This document shows positions 35,418 to 48,775 of a stretch of DNA of 64,000 nt, in pieces. Under the pieces are notes generated by a model that had not been told where the DNA came from, searched no databases, and saw only the letters and a list, made by a program, of their open reading frames with translations. Position numbers and translations under genes: made by a program. Source of the DNA: Lactifluus volemus (taxonomy: Eukaryota > Basidiomycota > Agaricomycetes > Russulales > Russulaceae); the NCBI GenBank assembly GCA_022376515.1, contig WTXI01000031.1, positions 124,001 through 188,000 of the forward strand, given 5' to 3'. The first letter of the stretch is position 1. Every line of letters starts with the position of its first letter.

Positions 35418-37150
35418 ATGGTTGAGAAAAGAGAAAGTAATCGGGTCTGAGTATATGAAAGTGGGGTGGATGTAGTCGTGGTTCACGGTGAAGGTGAGGC
35501 TACCTCGTGTATTGATATGGATAGTACTAGTCAACTGTTTTAAGGCAGGCGCAAGTAACTTTCCTATGTGGGTATACAAGACCGGCATGATTCGGAAACA
35601 GCTTTAGCCGGTCGATAGTTCAAAGTTGAGACGACTTGTGTGTTTCCGGATCCGAGTCTGGCTATCCAACCATCACTCAGTGGTTCCGGCAGGGTCATTC
35701 CTGTGCCAATATCCATACGCGCGGAACCGAAGACGTCACGTGGTGCCGGCCTAAACTGCCCATAACTTTTACGCCCCAGATCACGGCCGCCCAGAATCGG
35801 TTTTATCGGTATTGAGCTCATTATCCTCCACTCGCCCACCCCTCGCCCAAGGCGCTCTCTCCGAGTCCACTACAACAATGATATCGCTGTCCTCTAGCTA
35901 TCGGCATGAATGAGGTTCCCGCTCTCCCGCCCTCATGAATCATGATGCGTACAACCTCTATGATCGACTAACAAAATCTCAAAAACCGTTTCTACGTGCC
36001 AACAAGAATGTGACGTCCTTCCTGGCCCATCATATCTCCGAGTCCTCAGCCACCATGCGGGCCGCATAGATCAAACCCGAGGCTTATCTTCACAGGGTCC
36101 GTGGACACTTCCTGGGGAGCGCCTACCATGCGTCAAGTCGCGTGTACGGGCCACAAAAAACATATTCAGACAGCAGTACGTTTATACCACGTCAGAGTCT
36201 TTGCGCTCTGGGATGACACGCTTGTTGCTAGACAGGTGCCAAACACGGTCGACGAGCAACTGAAGGAGATAGAAATCGGGCAGGCCAATCGATGGAGGAG
36301 ATGGTCGTTGAGGAGAAGCGGCTTGCGGTAGACGTAGGGTAGGTGCACGATAGAAGGCCGAAACCTAGCATGAGGTTTGATAGAAAATATATTATGAACA
36401 ATGGCTATCTTTTTTCGCTGTGAGCGGACCTCCGAGTCATCACAATTTGATTCGGGCCAACCGCATCCAAATGTACAGATGACCTTTGTCAGAATACAAA
36501 TGCCAGTAGTGGCACAAGGTGTATTCTCTTCAAAAGCGATACAGCACCTGAGTAACATAACAAAGAAGGAATAATACCAGTCCCTGCTGGCTCTGCATTG
36601 CCGTTCCGACATTCACAATAGGGTTATATGCGCTTATCTCGTAAAATCTAGTGAAGGTCAATGGACTCAGATCGAGGCTAACAAGGATGAAGAGTTGTTC
36701 GAATGCTCTGCATGTACGTTTGAGCCGGTTCAGTACAACTTGAAAAACTACAGCTGCGTACCTATTTCTGGTCCTCAATTTTGCCCTGATCACCATATCC
36801 TCCAGTAATATGTCCTCACTGTGTGTACACCACTCCTATCATGCACGGCAGCAGTCAGCCGTCAACGAGGCCACCAACAGGGTTCCACTTTCAGAACCTC
36901 GGTGCCGCGCCAGGCCAGAGACGATGGTCAGTATGTGGGTAGCCAATGACGAAGGAGCCTAAACCAATGTCGATTGGGAACGAGCGAGTTCTATGATTAT
37001 AATGCTTACCTAGAATGACATTGTTGTAGAGCCTGGCAGGGAAATGGGAAACCGCATAGGCTAGGGTGGACGCCATACATCGGTGGCACGTGAATCTACT
37101 AGCCCAAAAACTGGAAGATGTGGCAGTCGTATGGCAAGCGCGAGATGTTT
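35418..37150. other. NLR-3 upstream region and duplicated spacer
   Basis: This is an almost identical copy of 19330-21010. It should include the NLR-3 promoter at its left edge. No protein gene is supported. Confidence 0.5.
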
Positions 37151-37159
37151 AGAGGAAAT

Positions 37160-37590
37160 TGTGAGGGGCAGTGACATAGAGCGCAGAGGTATCGTAGCTA
37201 CTCGAATGGGATGGACAGAACAGGCAAGGTAGGGCAGGACGGAGACGCGGCCAGAGAAGCGCATACGCACCCGAAAAGATTGAGAAACCCGAACATCTCC
37301 TTCAATACGCCGATGGCTGGCCACTTGAGAAAGACGAATAGGATGCCTCCGAGGAAGCAGATGGTCCCACGTAGCTTGTTCCTCCGCGCGAAAAAGTAAA
37401 ATGTCTTTGTGGGCCGGTGGTGAGGAGGAAGAGACCGCCGAGAAAGAGGATCTGGTGCGTCTGTATATCGAGGGAATAGATGATTAGCCAGCATGATAGG
37501 TGGCGCACATTTCCGAGGGCGAGGAGAGCACCGTCAATCAAAGAGGGACGCCGAGCCGCACAGCTCCAAGTCCGCTTGATCAACAATGCC
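37160..37590 (-). pseudogene. GOT1-like gene copy, 5' truncated
   Basis: This is the twin of the copy at 21010-21475, with the same missing A in the run after the PQ codons and the same missing 5' exons. The shared defects show that the copy was already broken before the block duplicated. Confidence 0.7.
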
Positions 37591-38555
37591 GCCCTTCACG
37601 CGCAGCTTCACGCTCTGAGCACACCTTCCAATATTAGGTAATTCCGATTATTCCCTTCACTCCACAGCGACATACAGTGTCACGTCCGGCCGGGATGCTG
37701 GCACAATCTTACTCTCACTCGAGATTTCCCGCTCTTTTCATGGCAGACGTAAGTTACAATATCTTGCATCTATGATCGACTAACATGTTCTTGCTAGCCA
37801 ACACGTGACAGCGATGCCCTTCTCGGGCCTATCCCGTCACGACCTACTCAGTCACCATGTAGATACCTCACTATAAGCCCATCATAGCTTGTCTTCGCAT
37901 GGGCCGTGGACACTTTCTAGGGAGCGCTGGTTATGGGCTGAGTCGCGTTTACGGGTCTCGATGGGCCACAATTGGTGTCCACATGGCGTCCTCACAGTAA
38001 TGCGTATGCTGTCATGGATAAAATGCTCGGAAGGACATGGACCTAAAGAGCATGTCAAAGGAGGTCGAAGAGCAATTGAAGGAGAGACAATTCATGCAAG
38101 CCGATCAAATGGATGCGGAGCGCGGAGCACATCGGTAAGAGCGCGAAAGACCAGGGTACAAATGACACGGTTTATTCGCTCCAGAAGAGGAGGAAGACAG
38201 AGATGAGCCCAGCGAAGATTGGTATCATCGGGTTGACATCACCAGAAATGACGGGTGCTTCAAATGCTCTGTGCTGTGGATTTGAGCCAGCTCAAGACCT
38301 GAAAACTATCCGCTCGTACCCACTTCCAAGTCCCTGTTTCACTCTGATCAACACATCTTCCACCTATATGTCCTCACGTGTGCGCACTGTTCTTCAGGAA
38401 TCTGAGCCAGAACCGTCAACGAGGCCACATAAAAAGGCTCTACATTCAGAACTGAGGCACGGTACCAGGCCAGAGACGATGGCGAGTAGGTGGCTGACCA
38501 ATGAGGCAGCCGAGTGCCTGCGTTGGAGAGGGTATAATGCCGCATAGAGTCGTGC
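37591..38555. other. Duplicated spacer, twin of 21480-22440
   Basis: Nearly identical to 21480-22440. The plus-strand open frame seen there is repeated here at 38113-38547. I support no gene. Confidence 0.4.
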
Positions 38556-39060
38556 CTAAACGTCTATTGAGAAAGAGCGAGCTCTACGATTACAATACTC
38601 ACCTAGAATGTCCTTATAATTGTAGTTGTGTCCGACAGAAAAATGTGACACCACATAGGTAGGACAGGCGCCATACCTCAATGGCACACGGTCCTGCTCT
38701 ACGGTCCATGAAACTGGAAGGTGGTAGTGGTATGGCAAGCGTCCATGACAAATCGTGAGGAGTGACATAGAGTGCCGGTTTATGGTAGATGTGGAACTTG
38801 TCGATGGGTAATCGGTGAAGAAATTTGATAAGTGGGAAACAAATACTCTGGAGTGGGGAGGATTAGTACGAGTAATGGGTAAACGGGGCCGATGAACGCA
38901 CATATTTTGCACCTAAAACAAGACCGACCGAATACCTCTGACAGCATGTCGATGGTTGGCCATATGGATGTCAAAAAGGGGGCCCCACATAGCTTTAACC
39001 TGCGCGAGATGTGAAACATCATTCGTAGGTCAGAGTGAGGAAGATGTATTTACTCGTTGA
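38556..39060 (-). pseudogene. Diverged GOT1-like copy
   Basis: The minus strand reads HISRRLKLCGAPFLTSI and MLSEVFGRSCF, aligning with the GOT1 third exon. The ICFPxIxFLxRLPID segment follows across a putative intron. Stops and frame changes make it a remnant. It is the twin of 22446-22930. Confidence 0.5.
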
Positions 39061-40250
39061 AGCTGTAGCAGATATCAGCTAGCATAACAGAAGATATCCA
39101 GCACATCAAAGACATCGGAAAAGACCATGTTACTACTTGACGGGGTATGCAGTGGAAGGTTTCTGTGGAGGTGATGACCGAAGAATACGTTTCGGGCGTT
39201 CGGGCCACAATTGCCCGTCTCAGCCGAGCACGGACTTCGACTGATCCCCCTACTTCTCGACCAGCATCAGTCAAGGAGGTGACCCACCAAATTCGCCTCG
39301 CTCAAGATGCCCTTCATAGTGGTCTTTGCACAAATTGACTACTTCGTATGTCCGCGGGCTCGACCATGCTCACCCCTGATCCGTCGTATGCCCTCCAGCA
39401 ATACAAACGAAGTTCTCTTCCCACTGGCAGCAATCTCGCATGTAGCCCTGTAAGGCACCCCAGCGCTACCTTCGGCCCCGATTTTCTTCTCAGTTACCGC
39501 AATGTCATGCTTGCAATGCTCATAGTACGTACAATGTCCCATACTTATTACTAGTCCATCATAGCTCTCCTGAGATTCTCGCGCCTGGAACTTCCCATAA
39601 GCTTCTTTCGTCCGCGCAAGAACCACGAAACTTCATGTGAGCGATCTCATGTCCTCCAACCCCCGCCTCCAGCCACGGGGAAAATACATACAATTGATGT
39701 TCTTTTCACCATTCGATGTTCATGCAAATGTACAACATCCCATGCACACGGCGCTCGACTAATGCTCATCCAACGTGCCGACATTTGTGACGCCGGTTCT
39801 GCCCACAGATCCAGTGTGACCGCGTTCGAGCACTAAGAATCCAAGCTCTACCTTGACCCGACGATCCGAATGCTACTGGCAGATGGGTTCTAGAAACGTG
39901 GGTCGTACTCAGCGCCGCTGGTACAGACAAGGGATCGACAGAGGTGCATAGGGCGTCAAGAAAGCCTCTGGAATGCCGCGGAGTGACCGAACAGGTAAGG
40001 AAGGGAGGACAGCGAAGCAGCCAAAAACACGCTCGCGCCTGAAAAGGTTGAGAGGAACGGACATCTACACCAGCACAGTGATGGCTGTCGACTTGAGGAA
40101 AGCAAAGAGGATGCTGCCGAGGAGGCAGACGATTCCACTTAGCTTGTTACTCCGAGCGACAATGGAAGATGTGTTTTGTAGGCTGATTAGGCCACCGAGG
40201 AAGAGGATCTGGTGCGCGCATTGAGTCAGTTGTCAGTAGTAATAGCCATG
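39061..40250 (-). pseudogene. Two GOT1-like fragments in a duplicated block
   Basis: This corresponds to 10550-11760. The fragment at about 39340-39650 matches the KLRGVPGSNISESYDG relic. The fragment at about 39900-40230 matches the QILFLSGLISLQN, ARSNKLHGI relic. Neither has a usable frame. Confidence 0.5.
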
Positions 40251-41480
40251 GCTGAATGATAGGATCCGAGTCTGGCTATCACTCGGTAGTTCCGCGGTTT
40301 GACAAGGTCATTCCTGTGCCAATAATATCCATTACGCCCAATCAGTCAATAAGTCCACCTGATTCAGCTCTCCTCGCGAGAACCTGGCCTGGCCGCCCGG
40401 AGACAATCGGTAGAATCGGTTATCGGTATTGAGCTCATTATCGTCCACTCGCCCACCCCTCGCTAAAGGCACTCCCTCCGAGTCCACTACAACAACGACA
40501 TCGCCGTCCTCTAGCTATTGGAATAAATGAGCATCCCCGCTCTCCCAACTCATGAATCGTGATGGACGTACAACCTCGTACCTATGATGGACTAACAAAA
40601 TCTCAAAATGCGTTTCTACGTGCCAACAAGCATCTGACGTCCTTCCTGGCCTGTCATGACTCCTCAGTCACCATGTGGACCGCATAGAATAAACCCGAGG
40701 CTTATCTTCGCATGGTCCGTGGGCGGCGCCTACTATGCGTCAGAGTCGCCTGTACGGGGTCTCAATGGGCCACAAAAAATATATTCAGACAGCAGTACGT
40801 TTATGCCACGTCAGACTCTTCGCGCTCTGGGATTACACGCTTGTTGCTAGACAGGTGCCAAACAAGGTCGAAGAGCAACTGGAAGAGAGAGAAGTCGTGC
40901 AGGCCGATCGATGAAGGAGTGGTCGTTGAGGAGACGAGGCTTGCGGTAGACGTGGGTAGGGGCACGATAGAAGGCCGAAACCTAGCACAAGGTGTTGAGA
41001 AGGAGCACATCGAGAGTTGACTGTTGATAGAAAACACATTGTGAACAAAGACTATCTTTTTTTGTCGCTGTGAGCGGACCTCCGAGTCATCACAGGTTGA
41101 TTCAGTCCAACCGCGACCAAAAGTACAGATGACCTCTGTCCGAGCACAAATGCCAGTGGCACAACTTTTGTATTCTCTCCAAAAGCGATACAGCGCCCGA
41201 ATAAGGTTACAAAAGGGAATAATACCAATCCCTTCTGTCTCTGCATTGCCGTTCCGACATTCACAATAGGGTTATATGCGCTCATCTCGGCAATAAAATC
41301 CAGCGAAGGTCAATGCCCTCAGATCGAGGTCAACAAGAACGGCGAGTTGTTCGAATGCTCTGTATGTACGTTTTGAGCCAGTTCAGTACAAGTTGAAACT
41401 ACAGCTGCGTACCTATTTCTGGTCCTCAATTTCACACTGATCATATCCTCCTTTTATATGTCCTCACTGCGTGTACCCAA
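40251..41480. other. Duplicated spacer, twin of 11810-13050
   Basis: The minus strand carries the AYNPIVNVGTAMQ phrase and the following block, with indels relative to the other copies. No gene is supported. Confidence 0.4.
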
Positions 41481-41799
41481 CTCTTCTCATGCACGGCGGC
41501 AGTCAGCCGTCAACGAGGCCACCAACAGGGTTCCACGTTCAGAACCTCGGTGCCGTGGCAGGCCAGAGACGATGGTCAGTAGGTGGGCAGCCAATGAGGG
41601 AGTCGAGTGCAAAAAGCGAGAGACAAGCGTGCGTTGGCAAGGACGTAATGATGTATAGCGGGGCCTAAACCAAATGTCAATTGGGAACGAGCGAGTTCTA
41701 TGATTACAGTGCTTACCTAGAATGACCTTGTTGTAGGGCCTGGAAGGGAAATGGGAAACCGCATAGGGTGAACGCCATACATCAGTGGCACGTGAACTT

Positions 41800-42398
41800 A
41801 CTAGCACAAAAACTGGAAGGCGGGCAGTGGTATGGCAAGCGCGAGATATTCAGAGGAAAATGTGAGGGGCAGTGACATGGAGCTCAGAGGTATCGTAGCT
41901 ACTCGAATGGGAGCGACAGAACAGGTAAGGAGTGGGCAGGACGGAGACACGGCCAGAAAAGCGCATACGCACCCAGAAAGATTGAGAAACCCGAATATCT
42001 CCACGAACACGCCGATGGCTTGACACTTGAGAAAGACGAGGAGGATGCCTCCGAAGAAGCAGGCGGTCCCACGTAGCTTGTTCTTCCGCGCGAAAAAGTA
42101 AAACGTCTTTTGTGAACCGATGATGAGGAAGAGACCGCCGAGAAAGAGGATCTAAATGCGTGTGTATATCGAGGGAGTAATCAATAATAGTGATAGATAG
42201 CATGAAAGTGGAGAGATGAATTGCGCATATTTCCGAGAGCGAGAATAGCACCGTCAAAGAAGAGCATGACGCCGAGCAGCATGAAGAGTGCGCCAAACGA
42301 GGTCAGCCCGACGCCAATTTCTGCTCCATATTAGTCGTCGACCTTCGTAGTGAAGACAAAAAAGCTTTTTACTGACTTTGCATATCTGTTAGCCACAT
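41800..42398 (-). pseudogene. GOT1-like gene, near complete, exon 2 donor lost
   Basis: Exon 1 (42398-42377, MWLTDMQ) and exon 2 (from 42320) match the 27.9-kb copy. At the end of exon 2, however, the donor reads AAATATGCGC instead of AAATGTGCGC, so the GT is changed to AT near 42229. Exon 3 (from about 42153, QKTFYFFARKNKLRGTACF) keeps its frame. Failure to splice intron 2 would read into stops. It lies just beyond the 3' end of NLR-4. Confidence 0.75.
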
Positions 42399-42649
42399 AA
42401 TTTTGGGAGGATTCGATTAGGTTGTATATGTCACGGTCAATAGCAGGTGAAGCGAGGCGGTCGTAGCAGGCCGCCACGTGCCATGCTGACACGATATCGT
42501 ACGCGCGCTAGTAACTGACCACCCCTGGTTCCACCTTTGATTGGAATCGTTCAGTCACACCAGCCATGGGCTTTATACTCTGCTCGGTTGGTTACTAGTA
42601 CTAGTATCGAGGGCTCCTCACTATCCTCGGTGTACTAACCATATTAAAT

Positions 42650-43053
42650 TTGTGTGGCGACGAGTGAAAATTGAGTGAGAAATTCAAACATTAGGTGAAA
42701 TCCTTGGGTAAGATTTATATAGTCTGATTTGTTCCATACTTCAACAAGACTGTCGGTCGTCATACGAGCGTATCCCATGTAATGTGAACATTGCAGTGGT
42801 GTTCGATTAAATTCGTAACTTGTCCAATGCCTTTGGATCTGCACAGCATCTGAGAAGGAGCTTTATGACATCCAGGTTCCTTCCTTTGATTCGAGGTGTA
42901 GCTACGTCTGGCCATTCGTGTTGTGTGAGTTGACATCTACGCTACAATCGAGAAGGAACTACGTGTCCAAATTTTGATGCAAAGTGCAATGGCCTCTGGT
43001 TGTTCGTGTCTTGTGAGTCACGGTTTACATTTGCGATGCACCCAATAAGGGCT
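42650..43053 (-). pseudogene. Decayed ankyrin tail beyond NLR-4
   Basis: This is homologous to the tail after NLR-2, with an additional small deletion near 42958. It includes VEVWNKSDYINLTQGF and the relic ankyrin phrases. Confidence 0.65.
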
Positions 43054-46000
43054 TTAGCGACATCTGCCGCAGTGATTTGCGCCACGAAAAAGCTGGAGAA
43101 TTCCCAGGCGTTCGTATCGCGAAGCCAGATGGAATGGGGTCATGTGATTGCTATCCACGGCATTTGGATCTGCGCGATGATTGAGAAGAAGTCGAGCAGT
43201 GTCTAGGTATCCAGATTGAGATGCAAAGTGTAATGGCGTCCTGTTGTTCATGTCTTGTGAATTTACATTTGCACCGCACTCGATAAGGACTTTAGCGAGA
43301 TCTGAACGCTCCTTTTTATCCGAATTCCATGACCTGACGGATTTCTAGCATTACCGAATCGAGAATGATATAAAGCATACCTGTCTGACACAAGGTGTAA
43401 GGGAGTCCGGGCGTCCTTATCTCGGAAATCATGATTTGCGCCACAAAGAAGAAGAAGCTGGACAATTTCCAGGTGTCCGTCTTGCAAAGCCAGATGGAAT
43501 GGGGTCACGTGATTGCTATCCAAGGCATTTGGATCTGCGCCGTGATCGAGAAGAAGTCGAGCAGTGTCTAGGTGTCCAAATTGCAATGCAAAGTGTAATG
43601 GCGTCCTGTTGTTCGTGTCTTGTGAATTTACATTTGCACCGCACTCGATAAGGACTTTAGCGACATCTGAACGCTCCTTTTCCTTCCAGTTCCATGGCCT
43701 AACGGATTTCTAGCATTACCGAATCGAGAATGACATAAAGCATACCTGTCTGACACCAGGTGTAAGGCAGTCCGGGCGTGCTTATCTCGGGAATCATGAT
43801 TTGCGCCACGAAGAAGAAGAAGCTTAACAATTTCCAGGTGTCCGTGTTGCGAAGCCAGATGGATTGGGGTCATGTGATTGCTATCCACGGCATTTGCATC
43901 TGCGCCGTTCTCGAGAAGATCCTTGGCTACTTCCCAATGATTACGAGCCGACACAGAATGCAATGGTGTCGATCCTCTGTAGTCCTGAGAGTTCACATCC
44001 GCACCGTGGGAAATAAGGATCTGAACAACTTCCAGGTGTCCTCCTTTTGACGCTAAATTCAGTGGAATGCAATAGTTGTCGCATGGATTTGGATCGGCCC
44101 CGTGCTGGAGAAGAAATTGCGTAATCGTCCTGTTTCCCCTTTCAGAAGCTATAGATAATGGAGTGTGATAGTCAAACTGCCGAGCGTTTACGTTTTGTGC
44201 GCGTTCGACAACGAGGAACTCTGCGATGTCACATAAGCCGTAGTGTGCCGCGACATGCAATGGAAGTTGTGGCATTTCCCGGACATGGAACTGATAGAAA
44301 TGATAATTTATCCAGGCCGTAAAGTGTGGGGTCGTTGGGTCGAAAAGACGTTTCATGCCATCTTGTACTTCCACTGACGCATTTTCAAACAGGGCATGGT
44401 CCACCCAGTGTCTCGCTGAATACTCAGCGAGAGGGAGCTTCTTGAGGTTATCATTTGTGACCTCTTCATCGAGGAGCAGCAGAGTGCCGAGGCAGGCTTT
44501 CGCGACCATGGTGTGAGCAGGTGTAGCAACAACGTTGTAACGGCGGATGGAAGGCATTCGCGCAGCTGAGAGGCGGCCTGACATTAAGAATTCTTTCACG
44601 GAAAAATGTGAGAACTTGACCAGTTTCGAATGCGTATGGCCGATATGGTCATCGCTATATTCATGGTCCTCTTCATATTCCTCGTCATCGCTATATTCCT
44701 CGTCATCGCTATCTTCCTGGACAACGGTGATCAGACTCGAGCATGTGGTTAGCACAGCCTGTATTGGGTCTTTCTGGCGGCGATCCTCGACAAGCTTGGG
44801 AATTTCTCCGGCCTCGAAATCGAAAGCAAGAAACTCCGCAAGCTCTTCAACGTAGAACGGACGGGACGCCACCGCCATACACCGGAACAACCGGTGTGCA
44901 TAGTCCCAGATTGCTTCATCAATATCTTGCAGGGAACGCTCATACGTTCCATCGAGGGTGTCTGGCAATTCTTCCAGAGCAACCCGGATACGCTCCGGAG
45001 GGTAGCGACGAAGGAAGTCGAATTGACAGGAGACCCATTTGAACCTGCATCACATGTCACGGTGTGAGTCACCATCGAGCATTTTTGTAGCACCGATGCC
45101 TTACATTCTATCGCCCTTTTGTGAAAGCGCTCCGGTGACTAGTGTCTTCTCCTCCTCTCCCCATGTGCCCATGACGAGGTCCGAGTCAACGACAGATCTG
45201 ATGTATGTTTCGATGTCTCGCCTTTGTCCCCCCTCTTCGTGAAGGGAAACAAAATGGGACTTGAAACGATTCAGGACAGTTCCGATGTCGGTTTCAGGGC
45301 GAGAAGTGACGCATATACGTAGATTTGGAAGGTGTAAACAGACAAGCTCCTCCACAAGCTTCAGGACCTTTCCCCGGGGAGATGGAGTCCCATAGGCTTT
45401 CGGGCATTCGTCAAGAGCATCCACAATGAGGTAAATTGGGGGTTGCGCAGCACATCGGAGAATATCCTTTAGACAATTTTCAAGTGCGGTGTCACTGGGT
45501 TCTTGAAAGCCATTACGGTGTTTTGAATAGAACTTTGAAAGAATGTCGGAGTAGGACTGGGACTGATCATGAAGTTGGAACAGAAACGAGGATAATAAAC
45601 CCCGCAAATTCTTCTTTTCGTCATCTCCGAATTCGCAATAGAAGAACGCTAGCGAGGCCGATCCAGACTCGCGCATGCCGTCGGTGTATTCAATAATCGA
45701 CGAGCTTGTCGATGATATCAGTTTCAACACCAGAAAATACCGGAAATGGTGCGTACCAGAGCACGGTCTTTCCAGCGCCGGCTACGACAACAGAAGCCAT
45801 CAATCTCGGTGCCTTATTCTAACAGCAAGGGGCACTGACGATTACCACAAACCCACAAAAGGGATCCAGACGACTGCCAGTTGACGAAAGTATCACTTTG
45901 AGTGAGCCATTTCGTGGTCCCGTCGTGGCGAGCTGCGCACGCCAAGTTGTGGTTCTTCCATGGGTCTGGCGGGGAGAGCCAGTGGTGAAGATCTCGCCGC

Positions 46001-47110
46001 ATTTGGTCAACTGTAAAACGATCTCAGTGTTCTTGGTCAGAAATGACAAGATTATGTGGATACTGACCCTTTTCTTTCTTCGCATGGCTCGTGTCACCGT
46101 ATGTGATCGCACTCAAATTTTGCTCAATTCGGGTGACAGCTCCTTGCGTCTGCGCTGTAGTTTCTCGCACCTCCTCCTGGGTAAGCCTATCCCTCTTTGC
46201 GCCGTCCATGATCACCGTCGTGTTCTGCTCAAGACGGGAGACACCTCCGAGCGTCTGCGCTGCAGTCGCCCGCACCTCCTCCTGGATAAGCTTATCCAGC
46301 TTCTTTAGTGCCTCCTCGACCTTATTCTCTCCGAATAGCTTCAATCCGAACTTCTCTGCATCGCAGTCAGCCATGTGACGTATGGGAAAAAATTCACTTA
46401 CTCAGTCCTCCTTGCTTTATCTGTTCGGTAGCCAGAGCGAGGGCAGACAATAGTTCGATGACGATCTTCACAACAATGTTTCTTACCGCCATTGTTGGAG
46501 AAGCTTGAGTATAAATATTCAAGCGTTGGACGAAATTTCCAAGGGACTCGAATAATTCGAAAAGGGCATCATGGTCAGCATTGACACTCTTCGCGGCCTG
46601 AGATACGAGATGTCATTATTGTCACGAGAACGCGCGCTGAGAAAATGAGGAGACATACGGCGAGGAGGATACCAATGGCAGAAAATATTAACTTTACAGC
46701 TGGTATGAGCTGCAGAATATGAATCATGGTATGAGCGTGGAGACTATCGGCGCATTCACTGGCAGACACACCACTGAAGCAACACCATGTCCAGCTTGAG
46801 TAGCTCCTTGAAGTCCTCTCAGGGCAGTGCCCGAGCCAGTGAAGACCGTATGCAGAACATCAACAACGCGCTTTATGGACTTCATCATCTTAGGGTGACG
46901 GTCATTTGCCAGGGATTTACGTTTACGAAGGGCCTGTACTTGATCTTGGAGAACTTCAACGACGGACTCGATAGTGTCGCATGATCCGAGTCGGATGGCA
47001 AGTTGATTTTCGATGAGGCTTTCCCCAACCTTCGATTGGTACTGCTTAACGGCATCGTCCAAAAGAGACTGCAAAGTAGACGAGTCGGAAGTATCAGTTG
47101 TAGAAGACAT
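43054..47110 (-). CDS. NLR-4: Goodbye-NACHT-ankyrin STAND protein
   Basis: A predicted 1188-aa sensor, the shortest intact member. Exons: 47110-46772, 46709-46659, 46597-46402, 46355-46068, 46010-45840, 45781-45757, 45704-45105, 45044-43746, 43698-43381 and 43333-43054. All are GT-AG and the sum is divisible by three. Goodbye-like residues 1 to about 195 are followed by a two-copy linker repeat, P-loop PGAGKT on the 25-nt exon, Walker B YLIVDALDECP and RICVTSRPETD. A shorter acidic tract precedes KFSHFSVKEFL, and about nine to ten ankyrin repeats follow. Compared with NLR-2 it has one 318-bp ankyrin exon rather than three. It ends with the same short LQLFRGANH tail as NLR-2, and its overall context pairs it with NLR-2 as the closest relative. 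Confidence 0.9.
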
Positions 47111-48775
47111 ATGGTTGAGAGAAGAGAAACTAGTTGGGTCTGAGTATATGAAAGTGGGGTGGATGTTGTCGTGGTTCACGGGTGAGGGTGAGGCTACCTC
47201 GTGTACTAGTATTGATACCAATACTGCTAGTCAACTACCAATCGGAGGCGTAAGTAACTTTCCTATGCGGGTATACAATGCCGGCATGATCCGGAAACAA
47301 CGTTAGCCGGTCGATAGTTCAAAGTTGAGACGACAGTGTGTTTCCGGATCCGAGTCTGGCTATCCAACCATCACTCGGTGGTTCCACAGGGTCATTCCTG
47401 TGCCAATATTCATTTACGCGCCGCGCGCACGCCGCGCGCCACAACCTTCCGAACCGAAGACGTCACGTGGTGTCGGCCTGAACTGCCCATAACTTAGATC
47501 ACTCCGTGGTTATCGGTATTGAGCTCATTATCCTCCACTCGCCCACCCCTCTCCAAAGGCGCTCTCTCCGAGTCCCCTACAACAACGATATCGCTGTCCT
47601 CTAGCTATTGGCATGAATGAACATCCCCGCTCTCCCGCCGTCATGAATCGTGATGGACGTACAACCTCTATGATCGACTAACATGATCTCAAAAACCGTT
47701 TCTACGTGCCAACAAGAATGTGACATCCTTCCTGGCCCGTCATGTCTCCGAGTCCTCAGCCACCATGCGGGTACCGCATAGATCAAACCCGAGGCTTATC
47801 TTCACAGGGTCCGTGGACACTTCCTGGGGAGCGCCTACCATGCGTCGAGTCGCGTGTACGGGCCACAAAAAACATATTCAGACAGCAGTACGTTTATACC
47901 ACGTCAGGGTCTTTGCGCTCTGGGATGACACGCTTGTTGCTAGACAGGTGCCAAACAAGGTCGACGAGCAACTGAAGGAGATAGAAATCGGGCAGGCCGA
48001 TCGATGGAGATGGTCGTTGAGGAGACACGGCTTGCGATAGACGTGTGGGGTAGGGGCACGATAGAAGGCCGAAACCTAGCACGAGGTTTGATAGAAAATA
48101 CATTATGAACAATGACTATATCTTTTTTTCGCTCTGAGCGGACCTCCGAGTCATCACAATTTGATTCAGGCCAACCGCATCCAAATGTACAGATGACCTT
48201 TGTCAGAATACAAATGCTAATGGCACAAGGTGTATTCTCTCCAAAAGGGATACAGCACCTGGATAAGATAACAAAGAAGGAATAATACCAATCCCTGCTG
48301 GCTCTGCATTGCCGTTCCGACCTTCTCAAATAGGGTTATATGCGCTCATCTCGGCAATAAAATACAGTGAAGGTCGATGGACTCAGATTGGGGTCGGCAA
48401 GGATGGAGAGTTGTTCGAATGCTATGTATGTAGGTTTGAGCTGGTTCAGTAAAACTTTAAAACTACAGCTGCATACCTATTTCTGGTCCTCAATTTCGCC
48501 CTGATCACCATATCCTCTATTAATATGTCCTCACTGTGTATACACCACTCTTATCATGCACGGCGGCAGTCAGCCGTCAAGGAGGCCACCAACAGGGTTC
48601 CACGTTCAGAACCTCGGTGCCGCACCAGGCCAGAGACGATGGTCAGCATGTGGGTAGCCAATGACGAAGGAGCCTAAACCAATGTCGATTGGGAACGAGC
48701 GAGTTCTATGGTTATAATGCTTACCTAGAATGACATTGTCGTAGAGCCTGGCAGGGAAATGGGAGATCGCATAGG
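47111..48775. other. NLR-4 upstream region and duplicated spacer
   Basis: Counterpart of 19330-20990 and 35418-37150, more diverged. It includes a short GC-rich inserted piece (CGCGCCGCGCGCACGCCGCG near 47418) missing from the other copies. No protein gene is supported. Confidence 0.45.

Noticed and set aside
35417..35588. Upstream ATG at 35588 as the NLR-3 start.
   Set aside because: The extra 57 codons are not conserved in NLR-2 or NLR-4, and all three share MSSTTDTSD at the same place.
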